64,000 nt of DNA. Origin: CAUYUA01 sp963575675. GTDB lineage: Bacteria; Pseudomonadota; Alphaproteobacteria; Azospirillales; Azospirillaceae. The notes under the pieces were generated by a model. It did not search any database. It had not been told where the DNA came from and saw only the letters and a list, made by a program, of their open reading frames with translations. Below are positions 58,548 to 64,000 of the stretch, piece by piece. Made by a program: the position numbers and the translations under genes. The stretch is from positions 47,868 to 111,867 of the forward strand of contig CAUYUA010000217.1 of assembly GCA_963575675.1 (NCBI GenBank), written 5' to 3'. Each line of letters opens with the position of its first letter. Position 1 is the stretch's first letter.

Positions 58548-60755
58548 GTGACGCAGTCCATGTCGAATCTTGATCGCTTGGTCGAAAGAGCGGGTGTTGC
58601 GCCGTTCTTCTACGATATTTGGGGCAATCGACGCGAAGCTTCCATCAAGGTGAAGCAAGGATTGTTGGCGGCTATGGGGTTGCCCGCCAAAGACGAGATT
58701 CAGGCCGGCGTCAGTTTGGCCGATTTTGAAGAAAAGCTGTGGAAGCGTTTGGCTCCGCCTGTGTTGACGGTTCAGGAGCGCGAACCTGTCACTGTTCTGT
58801 TAACTCTTGATGCGGCGCTTCAGGGCGCAACAATTGATTGGGTTGTTCGTGAAGAAAGTGGCGCGTTGCATCAGGGACGCGCGCTCGTTGGTCGTTTGCC
58901 CTTAACCGGAGAGCGGAAAAGCTTGGAAGGGGATCGCAAGCGGTGCGCCTTGATTCTTCCGACGCGGTTGTCTTGCGGCTACCATCAGCTATTCATAGAG
59001 ATACTTGACAATGATCAGGTTGTGTCAAAGGCGGTCACGTGCTTGATCATTGCTCCGGAACGGTGTTTGTCGGTGCAGGATGTTGCCGAGGTTTCTCGGG
59101 CGTGGGGGCTGGCGGTTCAACTTTATGGCCTGCGTTCCGGTGGGAATTGGGGAGTCGGCGATTTTTCCGATCTTGGGCGCTTTGGCGAGGTCGCAGGGCG
59201 GTTGGGGGCCGCGACCGTTGGTTTAAATCCACTTCATGCTTTGTTTTCGGCGGATTCAAATCACTTCAGCCCTTATTCTCCATCCAGTCGCGTTTACTTG
59301 AACACCATCTACATTGACGTTGTCGCCGTCCCGGAGCTGACCGACTCTTCAGAAGCGCAGGCTATGATCGGGAGCCCCGATTTTTTGAGGCGCTTGGCGC
59401 AAGCCCGTGATGTTGATTTGGTCGATTATTCCGCTGTCGCTGCTTTGAAGCGGCCTGTTTTGGAATTGTTGCATCAGGCCTTCTTGCGTCTGCACGGCGA
59501 TGGCAAGAGTTCTCGCGGACAAGCTTTTCAAGCCTTTCAGCAAGAGCAAGGGGCGGAATTGCGACGTTTTGCTCTGTTTGAGGCGTTGCACGAGCATTTC
59601 TACGGCGTAGATTCTTGGAAATGGTCTTGGACCGATTGGCCCGCGCCCTATCAGAACCCAGATAGTCCGGAAACTTGCGCCTTCGAGGCTGAACATGAGG
59701 CGCGTGTCGTTTTCTTCGAATATCTACAGTGGTTGGCGGACGAACAGTTACGACAAGCTTCAGAACGCGCTCGCGCGGCCGGGTTGCGTATGGGATTCTA
59801 TCGCGATTTGGCGGTCGGAGGGAATCCCGGCGGCGCCGACGCTTGGATGCGGCAAAGCGTTGTGGCTGCGGGCGCGCGAGTGGGGGCTCCGCCGGACGAA
59901 TTCAATCTTAATGGTCAGAATTGGGGGTTGGCGCCGTTATCTCCTTCAGCGTTGACCGATTCTGCGTATGAATCTTTCATTCGCATGGTGCGGGCCAATA
60001 TGCGTCACGCCGGAGTCTTGCGAATCGATCATGTTATGGCGTTGCGGCACTTATATTGGATTCCTGTGGGAATGAGCGAAGGCTCTTATGTGCGATATCC
60101 GTTCGAAGATTTACTGCGAATCATTGCGTTGGAGTCGCATCGTAATCGTTGTGTCGTGGTGGGAGAGGACTTAGGCACAGTGCCGGAAGGATTCCGTCCG
60201 GCGATGAAGGCCGCAGGAGTGTTATCCTATAAAGTGATGTATTTTGAACGTGATCATCATGGGAATTTCTTGTCTCCCTCGGCTTATCCTGAAGAGTCGT
60301 TGATTACTGTGACGACACATGATTTGCCGACGTTGCGTGGATTCTGGGATGCGCGAGACCTTGATTGGCGTGATCGACTCGGGTTGTATCCAGAACCCGG
60401 TTTGCGTGATCGGGATCGTCATAACCGTCACGCCGACCGTTACCGTTTGATGTCGGCTTTGGCTGAAGCCGGGGTGTTCGAGTGGCGAGATACTCCGCCT
60501 GATTATAGTGCATCCTTTGCATGTGTGGTGCATCGTTGGTTGTCGCAGGCGACGGGGGCTTTGATGATGGCTGCGGTGGAAGACGCCGTCGGTGAGGCTG
60601 AGCAGCCGAATCTGCCCGGAACAGTTGATCAGCATCCGAATTGGCGGCGTCGGTTGCCTGTAACAATTGAGCAGATATCGTCCTCTGAGCGTGTGGCCGC
60701 GTTGGCCGAGGCTTTGCGTGATCGGTCATGCGTGTTGCAGAGACGTGATCCTTGA
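58548..60755 (+). CDS. malQ: 4-alpha-glucanotransferase (GH77)
   Basis: The 735-residue enzyme transfers maltodextrin segments in glycogen or maltodextrin metabolism. GTG 58548 follows AAGGGAG; ATG 58560 is an alternative. A long N-terminal beta domain precedes the GH77 barrel: GVGDFSDLGRFGEVAGRLGA, LNPLHALFSADSNHFSPYSP, nucleophile Asp in VLRIDHVMAL, acid/base Glu in VVVGEDLGTVPEGFR and Asp in TTHDLPTLRGFW. No other glycogen genes are present. bfr begins 68 bp after the stop. Confidence 0.96.
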   Translation: MTQSMSNLDRLVERAGVAPFFYDIWGNRREASIKVKQGLLAAMGLPAKDEIQAGVSLADFEEKLWKRLAPPVLTVQEREPVTVLLTLDAALQGATIDWVVREESGALHQGRALVGRLPLTGERKSLEGDRKRCALILPTRLSCGYHQLFIEILDNDQVVSKAVTCLIIAPERCLSVQDVAEVSRAWGLAVQLYGLRSGGNWGVGDFSDLGRFGEVAGRLGAATVGLNPLHALFSADSNHFSPYSPSSRVYLNTIYIDVVAVPELTDSSEAQAMIGSPDFLRRLAQARDVDLVDYSAVAALKRPVLELLHQAFLRLHGDGKSSRGQAFQAFQQEQGAELRRFALFEALHEHFYGVDSWKWSWTDWPAPYQNPDSPETCAFEAEHEARVVFFEYLQWLADEQLRQASERARAAGLRMGFYRDLAVGGNPGGADAWMRQSVVAAGARVGAPPDEFNLNGQNWGLAPLSPSALTDSAYESFIRMVRANMRHAGVLRIDHVMALRHLYWIPVGMSEGSYVRYPFEDLLRIIALESHRNRCVVVGEDLGTVPEGFRPAMKAAGVLSYKVMYFERDHHGNFLSPSAYPEESLITVTTHDLPTLRGFWDARDLDWRDRLGLYPEPGLRDRDRHNRHADRYRLMSALAEAGVFEWRDTPPDYSASFACVVHRWLSQATGALMMAAVEDAVGEAEQPNLPGTVDQHPNWRRRLPVTIEQISSSERVAALAEALRDRSCVLQRRDP

Positions 60756-60822
60756 TCTCAATTTATTATGGACGTCGGCGCGTGTGCGGATACGGTGCGC
60801 CGACTTGGAGGGAGTGCTTAAG

Positions 60823-61299
60823 ATGAAGGGTGATCCAAAGGTTATTCGCTATTTGAATACAATTTTGACCAATCAATTGACGGCCGTAAATCAATATTTC
60901 CTTCATGCTCGGATGTTAAAGAATTGGGGGTTGCTGAGTTTGGCCGAGCGGATTTGCAATGAATCTATGGAAGAGATGAAGGGCGCCGATCTTGTAATCC
61001 AGAGAATTCTGGTGTTGGAAGGACTGCCTAATCTGCAAGATATGCATCGATTGAAAACCGGAGAGGATACTCCGGAATTGCTGTCGTTTGACTTGGCGGG
61101 AGAAAGCCATAATCGAGGTTGTTTGCAGGAGGCGATTTCTTATTGCGAAGAAACGCGCGACTACCAGACGCGGGTATTGTTTGAAAAAATTCTTGAGATC
61201 ACGGAGAATCATATTGTTTGGTTGGAAACGCAGCTCTCTTTAATTGAGCGTGTGGGAATTCAGAATTATCTTCAGGGACAGATTTTTAAAGCATCTTAA
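60823..61299 (+). CDS. bfr: Bacterioferritin, haem-binding subunit with degenerate ferroxidase site
   Basis: The 158-residue product starts at ATG 60823 after GGAGGGAG and aligns without gaps to E. coli Bfr by eye over its first 136 residues. The haem axial Met52 is kept (EEMKGAD). Of six diiron ligands, Glu51, Glu94 and His130 remain, but Glu18 is Gln, His54 is Gly and Glu127 is Thr. This resembles the non-ferroxidase partner subunit of two-component bacterioferritins known in Magnetospirillum, Neisseria and Pseudomonas. A ferroxidase-competent partner gene is not in the window. It stores iron as ferric mineral in a 24-mer. Confidence 0.95.
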   Translation: MKGDPKVIRYLNTILTNQLTAVNQYFLHARMLKNWGLLSLAERICNESMEEMKGADLVIQRILVLEGLPNLQDMHRLKTGEDTPELLSFDLAGESHNRGCLQEAISYCEETRDYQTRVLFEKILEITENHIVWLETQLSLIERVGIQNYLQGQIFKAS

Positions 61300-61318
61300 T
61301 GTTGGAATTATCGAATAA

Positions 61319-61389
61319 AAAGGTCCGGGAATTATGTTTCTGGTCGTCAGAGGTTATAGGGGGGAGCCCCCCTTAATTCGCGAAGCGAT
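61319..61389 (+). repeat. Palindromic intergenic repeat, copy 8 (half element)
   Basis: AAAGGTCCGGGAATTATGTT continues TCTGGTCGTCAGAGGTTATA and GGGGGGAGCCCCCCTTAATT then CGCGAAGCGAT. The core is decayed (GGAATTATGTTTC) and the GCGAAA loop is lost. It sits between convergent bfr and the TauE-type gene. Confidence 0.82.
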
Positions 61390-61440
61390 TACAAACACAC
61401 TTCTTGAACCTTTTTATTTAATTGTTTGCATAATTTATTG

Positions 61441-62268
61441 TTATCGGAGAAGCATTTTCGCAGCGACCAACGCCAAGAACACGGAGAACATTCGACGTAG
61501 GTATATTGGTTTGATGTTATGAGCAATCCGTGCGCCAAGAGGAGCCGCCAGCATACCCGCCGGTGATGTTAGGCATAATCCGATCAGGCTAACGTATCCG
61601 AGAGACAAAGGTGGTCGTCCAGGCGCGTTCCAGCCTGTTATGATAAATCCAATGGCGCCGGGAAGAGCAATCGTCAAGCCAATGGCTGCGGCTGTTCCGA
61701 CAGCTCGCCGAATCGGATAATTACACAAAACCATGGTGGGGACAGACAAGGTTCCACCGCCGATGCCGACCATAGAGGACAAGCAACCGATAAAGACTCC
61801 GATTGCATGCTTGATCGGGCCGGCAGGGAGTCCATCCCGGAGTCGGAGGTCGCTTCGAACGAACGCCATATAGGCCGAAACGGTTAAAGCAAAACTGCCG
61901 AAGATGGTGGAAAGCGTGGATCCCTTGACGAGGCTTGCAATGGCTGTTCCTAAGACAACGCCGACGACGACGCTTGGACTCCATTTCCATAATAAAGGAA
62001 TGTCTATCGCTTGGCGTTTATGATGGGCGTGGATTGAAGATATGGCCGTGGTGACGATCGACGCCAGTGAGGTTCCTACCGCCATATGCATACGAATCGC
62101 AATGTCAACATCAAGGATCGCGAATACTTGCAACAGCGCCGGCACAATAACGATTCCGCCTCCGACGCCGAGCAAACCGGCGATTAGACCAGCGCAGAGT
62201 CCTGCCGCCAACAACCCGCCCGCCAAGGGAACCAAACCGGACCAATCAAGGGCGGTAAGCTCTGTCAT
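61441..62268 (-). CDS. TauE/SafE-family membrane permease
   Basis: The 275-residue protein from ATG 62268 has about eight helices, with the family motifs AGLCAGLIAGLLGVGGGIVI near the N-terminus and CLSSMVGIGGGTLSVPTMVL in the second half (the duplicated GxGGG half-sites). Family members export sulfite, sulfoacetate or related anions, or act in copper and sulfur metabolism. The substrate here cannot be told. No sulfur genes are adjacent. A longer frame to 62325 is possible but would precede the first helix with an unneeded leader. Confidence 0.9.
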   Translation of the reverse strand: MTELTALDWSGLVPLAGGLLAAGLCAGLIAGLLGVGGGIVIVPALLQVFAILDVDIAIRMHMAVGTSLASIVTTAISSIHAHHKRQAIDIPLLWKWSPSVVVGVVLGTAIASLVKGSTLSTIFGSFALTVSAYMAFVRSDLRLRDGLPAGPIKHAIGVFIGCLSSMVGIGGGTLSVPTMVLCNYPIRRAVGTAAAIGLTIALPGAIGFIITGWNAPGRPPLSLGYVSLIGLCLTSPAGMLAAPLGARIAHNIKPIYLRRMFSVFLALVAAKMLLR

Positions 62269-62386
62269 GAGGCAAGGTCTCCTTGAAAAACTGCGCCATT
62301 TTAACGTCGAGAGAATTTCGAGCATTGAGCGCTTCGAACCGGGGCCATTTCGCCCCGTTTCAGAAGACGATTGTCGAAGTCAATAC

Positions 62387-62770
62387 TTAATTGGCGCGAG
62401 AAGGGCGACGTGATGGAGGGGGAGCTTTTTCAATTTCATCTTCTTCATTGTCATCGTCGTCTTCTTCGTACTCGACTTCCTCATCCGGCAGTTCGTCGTC
62501 GGGATCGGGTTCTTCTTCTTCGATCTCTTCTTCTGCAATGTCCAGTTTTACGGCTTGAATCAGTAAGAAACCGGACACATGCTCTAACCATGCGCAGTTG
62601 GGAGTTCCATCTTCCATGTCGGCGGCGGTTTCGAGCAGATCTTCCGCCAGTTCTTCTAGAAGGTCTTCTTCTCCGGCGGTAATGAGGGCGTCCAAGGCGC
62701 CTGCGGCCTCCTCGATCGCGGCAAGAAACCGTTTGGCGGACGCCTTCACGGTCTTTTTGTTGGCGGGCAT
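62387..62770 (-). CDS. Small protein with basic head and acidic tail, unknown
   Basis: The 127-residue product begins MPANKKTVKASAKRFLAAIE and has a helical domain (ALDALITAGEEDLLEELAED; HVSGFLLIQAVKLDIAEEEI). Residues about 80-113 are almost all Asp and Glu, followed by a Pro/Arg tail (PPPSRRPSRAN). Such strongly acidic tails occur in chaperones and nucleic-acid mimics, but I recognise no family. The gap of 378 bp upstream has no gene apart from a small ORF at its far end. Confidence 0.7.
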   Translation of the reverse strand: MPANKKTVKASAKRFLAAIEEAAGALDALITAGEEDLLEELAEDLLETAADMEDGTPNCAWLEHVSGFLLIQAVKLDIAEEEIEEEEPDPDDELPDEEVEYEEDDDDNEEDEIEKAPPPSRRPSRAN

Positions 62771-63148
62771 GGCGCTACTCCCTGGTGTTGGACTCTGAGA
62801 GATCGTCGATGAATCAGATTCGCGGAGAGTTATAGGGGAGAATTTCCGACAACGCCAGAAATGACTGGCGTTTGGACGAGGGAACTCGATGAGGAAAGGG
62901 AAGGGGAGATTAATGTCACTAAATTTTATAGGAGGGGGTGGGGGAGGCGCGGTCTGATGAGAAGAATATTATTAAATTAAGGGGCGCCGATGGATACGAA
63001 ACGCGCCACACATCGGCGCGTTGCAAATTTCGCAAAACCATTTCAAATAAAAGGGCTCAGGAAACACTTCATGGACTCTTTTATTTAAGAAGGAGAGCAA
63101 CTTTTTTTCGTCTGTTGGTGTAATTTAACATTCCTTTGGGGATAAGGA
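62771..63148. other. Intergenic region with two hairpins
   Basis: CGCCGATG and CATCGGCG form an 8-bp stem near 62985-63019. A stem AAATAAAAG/CTTTTATTT (63045-63086) encloses GGCTCAGGAAACACTTCATG, a decayed family core, and serves as a probable terminator for the small ORF at 63149. No gene is visible. Confidence 0.55.
63045..63086. terminator. Intrinsic terminator, decayed palindromic repeat
   Basis: AAATAAAAG (63045-63053) pairs with CTTTTATTT (63078-63086). A/T tracts on both sides allow bidirectional use. The inner GGCTCAGGAAACACTTCATG recalls the core of the palindromic family. Confidence 0.65.
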
Positions 63149-63283
63149 TTAGGTGTTGCAGAGATAGGCATCGATTTCTTCTTGTTCCATGACATGCGCT
63201 GCGCCATGGATAATGCCGTTGGTGATTTGATAATTTTGCGAATCATTTCGACGGAGGTCTGGGTGAATCGCAATCTTCTTCAT
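63149..63283 (-). CDS. 44-residue ORF overlapping the end of the next gene upstream
   Basis: ATG 63283 opens a frame shifted relative to the preceding gene and overlaps its last 41 bases. The product reads MKKIAIHPDLRRNDSQNYQI, then TNGIIHGAAHVMEQEEIDAY-LCNT. Composition and codon choice look like real coding sequence, and a terminator follows at 63086. The overlap suggests translational coupling; alternatively it is the original C-terminus of the preceding protein, cut off by a frameshift. No family recognised. Confidence 0.5.
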   Translation of the reverse strand: MKKIAIHPDLRRNDSQNYQITNGIIHGAAHVMEQEEIDAYLCNT

Positions 63284-63680
63284 CGTTGGCGGCAATGTTG
63301 TTCGCAATTTTCTGTAGGGTGAAGTTGACGATCAGCGTCATTTGAGACAAAGTTTCTTCAAACGGACGACGAAATTTTGAAGGGACATGATTGTACGCTT
63401 CGATCGCCAAAGCTTTTTCGGAAAAGCCGCTGTCTTGGAAATGTTCTTGGTAAGTCTTGGGTTTCCATAAATAACATTCATCAAGCATCATCGGCATGTC
63501 GGGAATCATCTCGATAAGCATAACAATTTCGTTGAAATGGTTAAGAAAATCTGTGGCCAAAAGAGTTTTATTCGAAATATTGGCGTTTTTGACACGTTCG
63601 CGCCAGACTAAGTAATCCTGTAGCTCGTCTTCAGGGACGCCGTCGAGGATTGATAATTCAAAGTCATTGTCCATTTCCAT
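63243..63680 (-). CDS. Unknown cytosolic protein
   Basis: The 145-residue product from ATG 63680 begins MEMDNDFELSILDGVPEDEL and is mostly helical and acidic (LLATDFLNHFNEIVMLIEMI; FQDSGFSEKALAIEAYNHVP; FEETLSQMTLIVNFTLQKIA). A longer frame to 63818 would add a Cys/Pro-rich leader (FLSQLSLLPCVALSFLPPRG) and is less plausible. No family recognised. The 63819-64000 segment shows no gene. A 44-residue ORF overlaps its 3' end. Confidence 0.65.
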   Translation of the reverse strand: MEMDNDFELSILDGVPEDELQDYLVWRERVKNANISNKTLLATDFLNHFNEIVMLIEMIPDMPMMLDECYLWKPKTYQEHFQDSGFSEKALAIEAYNHVPSKFRRPFEETLSQMTLIVNFTLQKIANNIAANDEEDCDSPRPPSK

Positions 63681-64000
63681 CGATGACACCAAATATTCCG
63701 TATTTTTCCGAAAATCGGCGCTCGTTATTCCTCTAGGTGGAAGGAAGGAAAGAGCGACGCAAGGGAGGAGTGACAACTGTGAGAGGAACTTAGGACATCG
63801 TGCGATTGTTTGGAACATTACCGTCTTTGATTGTTAGTCAATTATCGGGATGCTCTCCGATTGTGTGGCGCTGTGCGTTTATGAAGCCTGAAAAGTCTGT
63901 CGTCTTGAAAGGTTGAAGGACATAAATTGTCCCTTGTCTGAGAGTGTCGTATATTGTTAACAAAAAATCAAAACAAAGATCGAATTTGTCGCACACTTTG

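Noticed and set aside
63243..63818. Upstream start for the last unknown gene
   Set aside because: The added 46 residues are Cys/Pro/Leu-rich without a proper signal peptide; the inner ATG at 63680 gives a more natural N-terminus.

Overview
The window reads as a stretch of an alphaproteobacterial chromosome, probably Rhodospirillales-like. It has moderate GC content and is hopanoid-forming and chemotactic. The placement rests on gene content and protein style: a squalene-hopene cyclase plus a hopanoid-associated (HpnG-type) phosphorylase, the yajC-secD-secF-Mth938 order, a TadE/TadE/TadG cluster, CoxG-like and YfbR-like HD proteins, and several receiver/PAS/GGDEF signalling proteins. I cannot name a genus. 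The first gene runs off the left edge; no other gene is clearly cut by a window end.

Layout: 1-8.4 kb holds housekeeping genes (cNMP-binding fragment, tRNA-Ser(GCU), shc, a lipid kinase overlapping a metallophosphoesterase, hemB, a pentapeptide-repeat protein, map). 8.5-12.6 kb is accessory in character: a three-domain repeat protein, a very AT-rich 0.5 kb gap with a well-initiated 30-codon ORF, an XRE regulator, an HD hydrolase and a CoxG-like protein. 12.9-16.8 kb carries a PAS histidine kinase and a REC-DUF3369-PAS-GGDEF protein. 17-21.9 kb has a YqhA-type membrane protein, uvrB, a small exported protein and a polytopic membrane protein. 21.9-24.3 kb is a tadG-tadE-tadE operon. 24.6-34.2 kb has a class V aminotransferase, a 1031-residue hybrid kinase, an alpha/beta hydrolase, an exported barnase-type RNase beside an exported TPR protein, mobA and a chemoreceptor. 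34.3-35.6 kb is an intact IS4-family insertion sequence. 36-43.2 kb holds tRNA-Leu(CAA), an exported trypsin-like protease, a GST and yajC-secD-secF-Mth938. 43.6-48.3 kb is a tRNA-Ser(UGA)-linked methionine-sulfoxide repair module (lysR, msrB, dipZ-like, msrA). 48.5-63.7 kb carries an M15-like lipoprotein, coiled-coil and unknown proteins, hpnG, an RlmI-type methyltransferase, purH, a TPR-like exported protein, a divergent receiver protein, malQ, bfr, a TauE-type permease and several unknown proteins.

The strongest unexplained signal is a family of long palindromic intergenic repeats. The core reads GGGTCCAGGGACT..GTTCCTGG, then an arm CGTGGGGGATCATAAGGGGG, a GCGAAAGC loop, and in the large copies a distant inverted partner. 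About ten full, half or degenerate copies lie at gene 3' ends, several between convergent genes. One copy has diverged in sequence while keeping both arms complementary, and another has been split by the IS4 element exactly in its GGGGCGAAAGCCC hairpin. A second recurring feature is short (14-19 bp) tandem duplications in intergenic DNA.

Other points worth attention: a 12-bp copy of the tRNA-Ser 3' end bounds the msr module; the bacterioferritin has lost three of six ferroxidase ligands but keeps the haem Met; the barnase homologue has no visible barstar; and a 44-codon ORF overlaps the end of the last gene.
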